From: Karalla daura
Lineage: Eukaryota; Chordata; Actinopteri; Chaetodontiformes; Leiognathidae
Reading direction: 5' to 3'
Length of the DNA stretch: 64,000 nucleotides
NCBI GenBank assembly: GCA_029224185.1
Contig: CM055205.1
Span: 6,727,309 to 6,791,308, forward strand
Each line of letters opens with the position of its first letter. The first letter of the stretch is position 1. Of the stretch, positions 45,608 to 56,844 are shown piece by piece. The notes beneath the pieces were generated by a model. It worked only from the letters and a program-made list of their open reading frames with translations. It made no database searches and had not been told where the DNA came from. Position numbers and translations under genes: made by a program.

Positions 45608-45731
45608 ATGACTGCAGGGCTGTGTGTGTGTATGGTGCTGGCAGTGCTGTGTGCGAGCTGTTTGGGGCTCCCCTTCTCCTCCCAGCTCGTCGCCGAGGGA
45701 CAGTCTCGCTCCATCTCGGCTCCCTCTGAAG
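45608..45731 (+). CDS. cck: cck coding exon 1: signal peptide and propeptide start
   Basis: Acceptor TGTGTTTCAG directly precedes the ATG; donor GAAG|GTACAA, ending in phase 1. It encodes MTAGLCVCMVLAVLCASCLG and then LPFSSQLVAEGQ. An in-frame ATG at 45,575 would add 11 residues if the acceptor at about 45,502 were used instead, but the signal peptide fits the CCK family from 45,608. Confidence 0.93.
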
Positions 45732-46017
45732 GTACAAGCACATCTCCACACGCATGAATAAATGAAGCCATGTCACTGACATCGCAGTGAGTTCTGTCAT
45801 CCAACATCTGCTCCTCTGCTCTGCTCTGCTCTGTCTGTGTGTGTGTGTGTGTGTCTCCAGTCGCTCTCCTCGAGGCTGACACCCACACCTTGGGTGAGCC
45901 CCACCTGCAGCACAGCCGCTCTGCACCCCAGCTTAAAGCTCTGCCTCTGGCTGCGGAGGATGGAGACTCCCGGGCCAACCTCAGCGAGCTGCTGGCAAGA
46001 CTCATCTCCTCCAGGAA

Positions 46018-46087
<70 letters not shown>

Positions 46088-47498
46088 CTATGCTATAGTC
46101 TCAAAGGTTTATGTGGGGCATCCTTGCTGCACCTGCACAAGCTTGAGGGAAATAAGGAGTTGAATGCGTGCGTGCGTGTGAAGAAAAACATCTGTTGATA
46201 ATATTCACAACATTCAGAGACAAGTGCTCCGCTTTGCCATTCCCCTCCCTGTTTTCTGGCTAATTACTGGAATCAGTGCACTGTCTGCTTTGTAAAATGA
46301 ATTAGTGGCTCTGAAAAGCTTTTGTGGTCTGAAAGAGCGAGTATTAGCGTGCGCAGCCTTCCGGCCTTCCACGTCACGCCATCTTATTCCACTTCTTTTT
46401 TCTCTCTGCCGTCTGACTCCCAGTGCTTTTTTTCCCCTCTTCAATGCCAAGAAAACAATCCCTGAACCCTGTCACTGCTCCTCACGCTCAGCCCTGCGAT
46501 GTCCCGGACCATGTGACAGGACAGAGGAACACACACACACACACGGACAGACAGTCACAATCGCTGTCGAGGCATGAGCATTCAGCTTGGCTTCCAAAAA
46601 CGGACTTCTTTTATTGTCTCTTTCCCGCAGCTTGAAACTTTGTTCACAGTCACCAGAACATGTCAAAAAAGAAGTTTTTAAGGTTTTAACATTTTAAAAA
46701 ATGTGTCAAAAAACTTTTTTTTTTGACAATGACATTTTGCCTCTTTTCTGTTAGGCACAGAATACAATCCCTTAGACGTTCTTACCTCTACACACAAAAC
46801 ACATCTTTTCACAACGGCTTTGTTTCCAGACTATTTCCACAATTCTTCTGCATTTTGCTTATTTCGGACAAGTCGTGCCTGGAAGAAATGGCGAAGCAGA
46901 CTGAGAATCTGTCCAATCAGACAGTGGAGGCTGCGAGATGTCAAAGGGCACCTATGAATCAATATGTGCCGGCCGGCGCGTGCGCGCATGTCTTCTCGGC
47001 CGTGCGTGTGTGTTGGTGGGCGTCCGTGTTCACATGCTCGCTGTTCACTTGCATGTTCGGTGTAGGAGGTGTTGCTGTCGAGCCTTCTGCAGCCAATCTT
47101 CTCGGCACACCGGGGAGCTGAAATGCCGTGTTTGTGCGCGCGTGCGCATGTGTGTGTGTGTGTGTGTGAGTGTTGTGTGGGAGGATGTGGGTGGAGTGAA
47201 AACAGCATCTCTGTGAGCGCTGGATTGATTACCAAATGGAGAGCATTCCTGCTTCACTTCATCGGGATTTAAAAAAGAAGAGAATGGAGATTTAGCAGAA
47301 GAGGAAGAAGAAGAAGAGGGTAAAGATGACGAGAACGAAGAAAAATAAAAAGAAATGTGGGTGCAATGGTCATTCATTTCAAAGGGACAGATGCACATTT
47401 GTGCACACATGCACAGTGATGAATATGCAGGGCAGGAGGGTTAATGATATGTTGCCACCCTGAGGTCCAGCTGTTGGAGCAGCCTCTTCATTTTCTTG

Positions 47499-47543
<45 letters not shown>

Positions 47544-48224
47544 TGTAAATGAGAGAGAGAAATAATGAGACAGGGACAGCTTCAGAGCAGAAAAGCCATA
47601 AAAGCACATCTTAACAAGGGGCAAACCCAAAAAGCCAGACAAAATCAGTGGAGTTTATCACGTTAACAAGAATGATTCCTGTGGAAGTCGCACATCAACA
47701 CCAAACTCTGAAAAGTGATGAATTTATTCATCTGCTAAAATGTCATTTTAGGCTTTACATCTGACCAAAAAAAGTGGTAAAATTGACATTGTGTGATATT
47801 AAAAACATCAATCAGTGATAATTCAATGATCAGACTTCATAAAAAAAACCCAACTATTTGCCCCTCCTTTTTTATGAGAGCATCATTTGGAGCTTCACCA
47901 GCAGACATAGTTTTCCAACATAAAACCTGATGTTACAAAACACGAAAAAATAGGAAATCTGATTAAAAAGTCAAAGAGCGGCCATTTTGAGTCTGCACCA
48001 CATTCAAACACACAGTAAAATCAGGACCACAGTTTAAGCCGTCTTCCCTCCCCTCCCTTCTTTCACTCCTCCTCCTCCTCCTCCTCCTCCTCCTCCCAGG
48101 TTCTGTGCGCAGAAACTCCACGGTCAACAACAGAGGGTCCAACCACCGGATAGCAGACAGGGACTACCTGGGCTGGATGGATTTTGGTCGCCGCAGTGCA
48201 GAGGAGTACGAGTACTCCTCGTAA
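45608..48224 (+). CDS. cck: cck, cholecystokinin preprohormone (135 residues, three coding exons)
   Basis: Precursor of the gut/brain peptide CCK, which triggers gall bladder and pancreatic responses and satiety through CCK receptors after secretion. Coding exons 45608-45731, 45861-46019 and 48100-48224 join with phase-1 introns into 135 residues, the normal length for fish pro-CCK. Residues 1-20 form a signal peptide ending SCLG. The active octapeptide DYLGWMDF is residues 116-123, preceded by Arg and followed by Gly-Arg-Arg (amidation and dibasic cleavage), then the conserved tail SAEEYEYSS. The Tyr is seventh from the C-terminal Phe in acidic surroundings, which marks CCK rather than gastrin and predicts sulfation. 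Whether this is the a or b teleost paralogue cannot be settled from the sequence. Confidence 0.97.
45861..46019 (+). CDS. cck: cck coding exon 2: propeptide
   Basis: Acceptor GTGTCTCCAG; donor AAAG|GTGTGT lies at the first bases of a long GT repeat. 159 bases, phase 1 to phase 1. It encodes LLEADTHTLGEPHLQHSRSA and NLSELLARLISSRK, the conserved pro-CCK spacer. Confidence 0.95.
46020..46085. repeat. cck: (GT)n microsatellite overlapping a cck splice donor
   Basis: About 66 bases of GT repeat; the intron's first dinucleotide is its first unit. Confidence 0.97.
48066..48097. repeat. cck: (TCC)n microsatellite in the cck acceptor
   Basis: About ten TCC units run directly into the CAG acceptor before the exon encoding the active peptide. 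Confidence 0.95.
48100..48224 (+). CDS. cck: cck coding exon 3: bioactive peptide and C-terminal tail
   Basis: Acceptor CTCCCAG; 125 coding bases with TAA at 48,222-48,224. It encodes RIADR, then DYLGWMDFGRR, then SAEEYEYSS. Confidence 0.97.
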
Positions 48225-48540
48225 GGGGTCCGAGGTGCCCCCCCCACGGCCCCTCTGTGCAGCCACATGACAAGTAGAAGAAGAAAAACAAAACACGCAA
48301 GCTGGCTCCTCACTGTCTCACAATAAGAGTATATTTATGATGTATTGTACATTTGTTTGTAAAACTGCAATAATGCAATATACATATGCCAAATTTTGCA
48401 GAAAAGCTCTCACTGTCAAAGGTTTGTTTCTGGTTTTTCTCTGGTTTCTTTCTCGTTTTGGGGTGGAGAGAACGGGGATGGGGATGGTGTCAGGGTCTGT
48501 AGAGATGAACTGGTCTGAATAAAGATTGAAAATATCGCCC
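48225..48540 (+). other. cck: cck 3' UTR
   Basis: Short AT-rich tail from the stop to just past the AATAAA at 48,518. No other feature is seen. Confidence 0.75.
48518..48523 (+). terminator. cck: cck polyadenylation signal AATAAA
   Basis: AATAAA about 295 bases after the stop, in TCTGAATAAAGATTG context. This fits a compact CCK 3' UTR. Confidence 0.8.
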
Positions 48541-48974
48541 CCCGCCTTTGAATTCAACACAACGTGCACATGACACATCCATCAAAATTCACTGGCTCTA
48601 GTTGTGACACCTCATTACCGATTCAAACATGATATAATCTCTGCTTCTGATTATGCATCTCCACTGTAGTACTACATGTTCTGATCAATAAAACATCACG
48701 AGAGAGATTAGAGGTGTGTGTGTGTGTGTGTGTGTGTGTGAGTAGGAACTAAAACATCTGGCACACACACACACAGGCACACATGCGCTAATAGTCATTC
48801 AGGTGTAGTTTGTCAGGGGAGCAACTTTCTGAATAATGACATAAAATGACTCTTAAATACTTAGAGCTCAAGGAGATGATTTTATGATATCCTGACTGTC
48901 CTGAATACCCTGATTCTGAATGTGCACCCCCGTCATGGGGACCTGCCAGGGCAGCCTATCCTAGTGCACCTTGA

Positions 48975-49006
<32 letters not shown>

Positions 49007-50367
49007 CTACCTTGTACAGTACCTGCAATGATGATGTCGGCGATGATGTCACACCTGCAACCTACCCTACACTGCCCTGCGAATAGAACCAATAATGACA
49101 TCATCACACAGTGCATAGGCAGTAATTAACGCAGACCCAGAGAGGTCTGACGCTGAGGCTGAGTGCTGGTCGGCCTTTTTTTTTCCACTTTTTCACATTT
49201 GTGAAAAAGCAAAAAAAAGTGGCCGAGGTGGTAGGTGGGACCAAACAGCAAAAACCAAACAAACAAAAAAAACAAAAAAACACAAAACAAAACATCTCAC
49301 ACATTCAAGGCTGGATGTGTACACTCTCTATAGCTGCATCACCAAGGGGCTGTCTTGACTGTAACTGTCAGCATTTGGGGTGCTGACAGTTAGTTTGAGA
49401 CTTCGACTCAATTTATCCCTTTGGGATGTTGTTTTATCAAAGTTGTTTTGATTATGTTGATTAAAGGCAATTTGTTTGTGAACGAGGTGTGTTTGTTCTT
49501 GTCAACTTATCGGGGCTCATCCTTGTTAGTGTTTCGTCAAGCTTGGGTGAGATTTCAGAAACAGAGCAGAGCACATCAGCCCTTCAAACCCACAGCACCC
49601 CAGAACTCATACATATGCACTCTGCCTAGTGAGACAGCACAAGCCCATTTTTGTTTTACATTTACGATATTTTTTATTTTTTTTAAATATCAATAAGTCA
49701 GTTTTGAATGTCACCCTTGCACAGATGACAGCACTGACAACGAGATGTAAAATCACTTTTCCAGTGTCAAAGGTCAGCACGTTTAGCTTTGTGTTCAACC
49801 TTCACAACAGCTCCCATCGATGTGGTGGGAGACACGTCCGATGGTGAAAAGAGGGGTGAATGAAAAAGGAGATGAAAATCTGGGAATGAATCATTTAGTG
49901 AGCAGGGGAATGTTCAAGGGTATCTTCAAAAGGTCGGAGAGATCATAATGAGCTGTAACGTCTGCGCTAAATATTAGAACAGTTAGAAGCAGGAAACTGG
50001 AAGCGAGTGAATTATTAACCGAGGCTTAAAAATAAAGGCCAATAATTGCTTTTGGCCCCACAAGAGACTGTGCTGTAACTACTGTTACAGGGGCCGGTGC
50101 GTTTGGCGTTATGAAAAAAATTGTGTTATGAGAAAATTTCTAATTGCAACCTCTCCAGGCATTGGGAGAGTTATGAGATATGGTGCAACACTGCCACTGA
50201 TTGTTAAAACTAACTTCTACTTCTCTTTCTACAGTTTTCACAGAAACATCAATGATGACAAAAATCTGCAGATGCTGGACTGGCAAAGGGAAGAACCCCT
50301 ACTGGAGCTGACCATTATGCTGGTGCTGGTCCTGTGTGTTAACTGAATGGTGTGTGTGTGCGTCTTT

Positions 50368-50370
<3 letters not shown>

Positions 50371-50446
<76 letters not shown>
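50371..50446. repeat. (GT)n microsatellite
   Basis: About 75 bases of GT repeat. Confidence 0.98.
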
Positions 50447-50449
<3 letters not shown>

Positions 50450-51177
50450 GAGAGGTCGAGAGACAGATCGATGGACTGAGCAGGCTTGGTGAATTATTCA
50501 GAGAAATGGTTTTGGATGCCTTAGGGATAAAAAAGAGTTTGCTGTGTGTTTACTTGTTTGTGTGTGTGTGTGTGTGCGTGTGTGTGTTGGTCATTGATAT
50601 CACCAGCTTGCACTGAAGACATACTTGAATCCGATGCTCAAAGAGACTTTGGATTCTGAGTGCAACGTGGGAATCGACTCAAAGTTTCTGTTTAAAGGGG
50701 GGAAAACTTCAGAGTTAAAGGCCCTGCAAAGGTTTAAAGAGAGCACTGGGATTGATGGTAAATGTCTCCTGTGTGTGTGTGTCAACATGGGTACCTGCCA
50801 GGAGTGCCAATGATGAAAACAAAGGCCAAGGCATGTGTCCACCATATCTTCCACGGAGCGAGTCGAGCATTCATACATGCATAAGTGCTCTGGTTTTGTG
50901 TGCTAATGGGCAAAAGCCACACACTCATGAAAAGAACATGAGCTCCAAGAGTGTGGCTGTAATGAAGATCCAGCACCGGTGAGGAACAGATGGCCTGAGC
51001 TCCTCCTGGACCTGCTATGAAACTGGCTCCCTGCACCGCCGTTCATTCTCTGTCCCGCTTGTTGCTAAAATTTCCCCTTTTTCCACTTCAACGGCTCAGC
51101 TTTAGCTGCAGCTGAAAGGTACTTTGCTGGCACTGAAAACACAAGGATATATAGTGGAGTGAAGTAGAGCAGTGTCA

Positions 51178-51400
51178 TAGGACTGGGCCTATCCCCAGGC
51201 TCCATGAGACAAAGACAGGGTATGGACATGTCACCAGTCCATCACAGGGCCATCACACTCACTCCCTAAACATGCATGTTTCAGGCTGTGGGAGGAAACC
51301 AGAGTCCCTGAAGAAAACCCATGCAGACAGGGGGAGAGCATGCAAACAGCAGCAGATCTTGCTGTGGGGTGATAACCATTCACCCATACTGTGTGTCAAA
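51178..51400 (-). mobile_element. degenerate teleost dispersed repeat copy, reverse orientation
   Basis: On the + strand it shows the complements of the family blocks: ACATGTCACCAGTCCATCAC, CTAAACATGCATGTTTCAGG, CTGTGGGAGGAAACCAGAGT and GAGCATGCAAAC. It is the best preserved copy in the window. Confidence 0.65.
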
Positions 51401-52500
51401 CATTATAAACTTCTAATTTAGAAGTTTATAATTTATTCTCTTGTTGACAAATCAGTGAGATTGATGCAACTCAAAAAACATCATGCTAAAAAAAACACGC
51501 AAATATGAACAGAGGCAGAATGTGATGTAAAATACAAGTGTGATGCAAACCATGCTGCTTCCCACCTCCAAAACAGCTTTTGTGTCCCTCTGTTCAGAGG
51601 GACATGAAAGTACATGAATGAACACGACTGTGAGGAGGCAGTGGTGAAGTTTTGATCCGTAGCTTTTGAGTTGAAGAGAACCAGAGAGCAAGGTTAATCA
51701 TTCAACTATTCTTGGTCTCTTTTAAACACATAGACCGACAAAAGGTGGGGGGAACGACCTGCTAGCACCAGGAACACGATTTCTCTCATTCATCAGGTGT
51801 TATTAAGTGAGCTTATTTAGCGTTTTGATGGGTAATGTGCTGGGCTGTTTCATGGACGTGCACTGTGAAGTCCTGCTGCCTCCACTCGTTGCCTTTTAAC
51901 CTTAGGGTGACAGCTTTTGTGAAGCTTCCGGAGGAGAAAAGTCAAAAGGTCAGCAGAGGTTTTAATAGTTCACCCCGAGAGGAAGATGAATGCCTGTGTA
52001 ATTCATTGTCTGAGAGGCATGAATATCAGCGCAGCATTTCACGGCTGTCCACCTGATTTCAGCCTGGGATGAAACTAAAAAAAGCACTGGCACTGCCACT
52101 GCTAGATCCACGCCATTAGATTGTCTAGAAGTTAATAACGGGCCCTGCTTTGATGCATTTTATTCATGCAAAGCGAGCAGTTTAATACCAGCTTTAATTA
52201 GCACATTTGGGAACACGATGAGTCCAGCGTTGGAAGCGTCTGAATCACTGCTGTCTTGCACTCGGAGTGAGGATGCTGCCCGGCCATATTTGCACCTCAG
52301 CGTGGACTTCCTCTCTCGGCTCGGGGGGGGCAGGGGGGCAGCTAATTTGATGTTTTGATAAATAAGATTAGCGAAATGTTATCCTACAAGGACAAATATT
52401 CACAGTGTGAGACGTCGCTGACATTTCGGACAGAATTAGAATTCATTTCTTCTAATTAGACTCCTCAGCTGCCAGAGTGGCATTTTTGGGTTATTGCACC

Positions 52501-52533
<33 letters not shown>

Positions 52534-52799
52534 CCTATGTTGGATAATGGGGGTTTAATAAGCAGCCCTCATCACGGCTCTCACAACACAGGAGTTACAC
52601 ATGGCGAATGACCGCTGGATAATGACAGCACCAGAGTGGGCAGACAGATAAGTGGAGTGCAGCCTCACACAGACACACACACATACACACAAATTGGAGT
52701 TAGCGATGAGCACCCTCTGCCGGACAAGGGTCAACAAACACTTTGTTGCATTGTCTGAAAAACACACAAAGGAGTGAAATCATCAGGTGGCGTCAATGG

Positions 52800-54613
52800 T
52801 TTGGTTGCTGAATCTTTATTTGAAAAAGAAAAAAAAAACCCTCATCACATGCTCACGCCTGTTCTTACAGTGATGTGTGGCTCTGGGTTATGCATATACT
52901 ACACAGCACAGACATTTTGGTGACAATGAACAGTATATACAGTGAGCACATGTGAGAAAACAGAACTTTACTAATACCTGTTATTTAAAAAAAATAAATA
53001 GATAAACACATGTGCAACAATGGCTGTGACAGCTATTTCAGTGACAGGCGTAAAACCAACACATAAATTAACACAAATCATCAGAAACAGGTGGTTGAGG
53101 CACTATATTGCTTCATTTCTCCCAATCTCAGAACCCAGCGGCTACTATCAGACAACAATTTGTAGTTCATAGAGATTACTCCTCTCCAAAAGCACACGAC
53201 CACAGCTTCTGATTAGCCACAATAGCTTCCTTCATCCCTCTCTCTGCTCTCCTTGGGAGCTGTGGCTTCAGTGTATTGATCCTCCGGTTCAGTGGAAGCA
53301 CCATCAACATCTAATGGTCAATTAGGAAACAAAACCAAAGTATCTTTAATACTGACATAAAATCTATCCCATGATTTGTTGAAAGTGACGTGCCAGACTC
53401 CCACGTAATCACCTGGTGGATGGATTCAGGTAGAGACAAGACTCAGGAGAAGAGGGTGACGGTTAAAGGACATGTTGTCATATATTTGGTGTTAAAATTT
53501 TTCAATCGGTTAAAAAAGCGGCTCTTGATCCGATGACAGAGGAGAAGAAGAAAGGCATGGTTAAGTGCTACAGCGATGACAAGTAGCCAACTAGTGTGAT
53601 GGCGGATTTAGTCGAGTGCACCTGTGTATGTCTGGAGATGTGTGGGATTTTGCGGCGGTGTTTTTAGAAAAGGCAAGAGTGGGAGGACTATATCTAGCCA
53701 GCAGAGTCAGTCTCCGAAGCAGGGATGAGAGCGGACAGCAGTGGGGGAGTTTTGGAGTTTTACCAGACACACATATCTGAATGTCTCTGCTTTTGCCAGT
53801 CAATTACATAAAATCAGAGGATGTGGAATTGGTTTTATGTGCCTCCATTATGAGTCGTAGCTGGGACAAGTTGTACAGAGGTACTTTGAATATTGAAATT
53901 CTGGCATCGGTCATGTTAAAGATTGTTTAGGTGGTTTGAACCCAGTCACAATGGAAAATCACATTGTTTATTAGAACTATATGGATTAGTCTGACGGACC
54001 TCACAGGAAAATAATGTGTTAGATCCTTTCTGCCTGTGCCAGCATCAAAATATCCACACCACATTACTCCCCTACTACGTCTCTAAAGTACATTAAACCC
54101 TTCCTGGTTCCATCTTTATACTTGCTGAACAAACATGTGGCAGCTGATGCTGGAAATGAGCAAAAGGTTTCCAAACACAATGAAGCGTTCTTTTAATTGG
54201 CTGGGAGTAGCTCTGACTTAATTTGCTCCCAGTGTGGTCTGTGGATCATCCAAAGGAACAGAGAGACTTTCTGGAAAATCTTTTAAATGGGTCCATTGAA
54301 TGATGCTCTGAGACATTGCAGCTCATAATGCGGCCACATAAAACCAAAACCATCTTTATGACCAAGTGCCAAAGTTGTTACTGTGTTTTTGAGTGACTCT
54401 GACTTATTTTGCCGCCTAGAAGCTGCGAGGATGAGGCGTCCTCCCTGTGGAGCTGCAGCAGTGATTAGGAACGGGCCAGTAGCGCCACCGTGTGGTTGTA
54501 CAGCATGTGGACAGTGTCAGTCAGTGTTGGGGCTCCAGGTGACCGCTCAGCGGTCGTCCCCTGGCCCTGCCTGGCTCCCGCTCAGCCTCTGTACCGGCCG
54601 GCAGCAGTGCAGA
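52800..54613 (-). other. trak1: trak1 3' UTR
   Basis: Sequence downstream of the trak1 stop on the - strand. AATAAA signals on that strand lie at 53,967-53,972 and 52,815-52,820; the second is taken as the distal end. No coding frame of note is present. The extent is inferred. Confidence 0.5.
52815..52820 (-). terminator. trak1: probable trak1 polyadenylation signal
   Basis: TTTATT on the + strand, that is AATAAA on the - strand, about 1.8 kb after the trak1 stop. Confidence 0.45.
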
Positions 54614-55199
54614 CTACTCCTGGGGCCCCGGGGCTTTCATGGCCATGCTGGCCCCCACCATAGCAGGATAGCTCCGGTTCCTCCTCATTCCATCAGGCCC
54701 AAAAGGGGAGCCGGACCTGCGCAGCCCACCCAGGGGCCCCAGGATGGGGCTGGGACTCACCGCTCTGCCCCCTGGAGCCCCACCCACGCCCAGCCGCTTC
54801 ACCTTGTCCAGCAGGTTGAGGTTGTGGACGGTCACGCTGACGTCCGTCTGGCTTTCGCAGTCCCTCCCCCTCTGCCTGCCCCGCATCCGCCCCGTCACCT
54901 CCTTCAGGATGGAGCGTGCAGGTTTGGAGGCCAGGAAGTTGTCGTAGGAGGGGCTCTTGAAGTCGAAGCCCGCAGAGGACGGCACAGCTGAGGCCCCTTG
55001 GCCCGTGGGTGAGTTGGGAGGGGTGGAAGGGCGCAGGGTGTCTGGGTTGGGCGCTCGGTTAGGGGCAACAGAGGTGCTGAGCAAGACCCCCTGGCCATAC
55101 TCTGCACCTTGGCTCTGGTGGTACATTGCTGCTGAGATCCCCCTCTCCTGCAGGAGGCGCACTAACCCCAGGGAGGTGCTGGTGGTGCGAGTTGCATCT
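54614..55199 (-). CDS. trak1: trak1 terminal coding exon
   Basis: Acceptor TTTTGCAG; 586 bases with the stop TAG at 54,616-54,614. Encodes DATRTTSTSLGLVRLLQERG, STPPNSP, YDNFLASKPARSILKEV, ESQTDVSV, LNLLDKVKRLGV and MRRNRSYPAMVGASMAMKAP. This C-terminus is TRAK1-type. Confidence 0.94.
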
Positions 55200-56776
55200 C
55201 TGCAAAATCAGAAAGAGAAATGGGTTTTGTAAAGGGTTTTTCTCTCTTACGATAAACTACCTGATATGTCAGAAAAACAGTCTTCCAACTTTAGCCTTTT
55301 AAAGGGGACTTAGAATGGTTGAGGGTACATGGTGCATGAGAGGATGGCACTAACGCTTCATAGCAAGCAGGTGACAGGTTCCTTGCCTTTGTCCTATGTT
55401 CGGTGAAGATATGCTAAAGCCCCCGAGGGGATTAGTGCACACCTAGAGAGGGATGTGGAGGAGGAATGCACGCCAAAGATGGCAGCGGCCATTCTAAACA
55501 ACCCGGATCATCCACTTGAATGCATTTTGATAGACTAGAATATGGCGGTGATGGACGAGTCTAGGATCATCTCTACCGACATCCATCAAGCAAATAGACA
55601 AACCAATTTCCCTTTGGGGATCAGTAGAATCATACCTTTATCCTAGAATGGTGGAGCATTTGTCCTTGTTCTCTAGGCACTGGGACATCAGTTTCATAAG
55701 CAGTGCCTCAGCTGCTATATTCACAATCCTATTTTTGGTGTGAGAACATTACAGTCCATTTCTGCACAAATCCATATATATATTTTGCTTTATAAGCTGC
55801 CTCTTTCCTCCCACTTATGTTCCTTCTAAGCACTGGAGCTTAGCAACTTTTTGCTGAACTAAGTGGTGACTGTAGCCATGGAGCACGCAAACCTGAACTG
55901 GAGGGAGAATTAGATGCTGGGAGTACATATGCTAGACTGTGCAAGAAGTGTCATTTCAAAGTCCAAAATGTACTGTATGTGAATGAGGAATGATGTTTTG
56001 GAATCTTTGGCGAGGAATGTAATACTATTATTCAGCAAAGTCAGGGTAAAAGTGTTTTTGCCATTCCATGTCCCCTTTATATCTTCTTTCCCACTAGCAC
56101 ATAGCAGTGGACAGCAGCAATGTTTTGGGGTGCGTGTCGGGCCGTGCCTGAGGTTGGTCGAGGATTCGGACGGCCTGAGACTGAGCCTGCGGGGGGTGCA
56201 GGGCGTAGCAGCGGGGGTGCCCAGCAGAGAGCTGGTCATCACACAGGAGGACGAAGCAGGAATCGGATTTAGGCTGAGAAAAAGGAAAAACGAGGTGAAA
56301 CAAAAAAACCTCCACAGAGGATCAAAAGGACAACACTTATGGCGCTTATATTTTAATTTTTATGACCGCTGACGTTTGTGGTGCACAGGGGATCTTGTTC
56401 CTTCAAACTCAAAGCACCTGCATGTATTATTTAGCACCTTTGTGCCGTCTGCCAGACACATGACTGAATGAATCCTGCTGCTCCCACCACTGCTGTCTGC
56501 AGCTCACCTGCCTTATGGGATTTAGTCATTGGCACATTGACCGAGAGGACCACTGTAGGGTCAAAGCACCACAGAAAAATGAACCACGTTAACCTGCACT
56601 TTCACAGTTTCTTGTCTTACTACAACTTAAGGAATGCAACTTGTTCTTTCATCAGCACTTCTGTGTAGTGTCTGGTCTGCTCTAAACTCTTTATCAAACA
56701 CAAAGCATATATATACATGTGTGTAGTTACGTATATATATATATACACACATACACACACACACACACACATTCAT

Positions 56777-56844
<68 letters not shown>

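Larger units (their letters stand above)
46020..48099 (+). other. cck: cck intron 3, opening with a GT repeat and closing with a TCC repeat
   Basis: GT run 46,020-46,085 includes the splice donor. A second GT run lies at 47,503-47,541. A (TCC)n run, 48,066-48,097, forms the pyrimidine tract of the acceptor. No other coding sequence is seen. Confidence 0.9.
48540..52800. other. intergenic region between convergent cck and trak1
   Basis: No gene is recognised. It contains GT/CA repeats (48,714-48,741; 48,974-49,002; 50,371-50,446), a 12-base-stem hairpin (49,362-49,392), one reverse copy of the dispersed repeat ending in a palindrome (51.18-51.43 kb), and a CT repeat (52,505-52,532). Confidence 0.8.

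Noticed and set aside
45608..48224. Gastrin instead of cholecystokinin
   Set aside because: The sulfatable Tyr is seventh from the C-terminal Phe and the tail SAEEYEYSS is CCK-type.
54383..54991. 202-residue + strand open frame
   Set aside because: Antisense shadow of the terminal trak1 exon.
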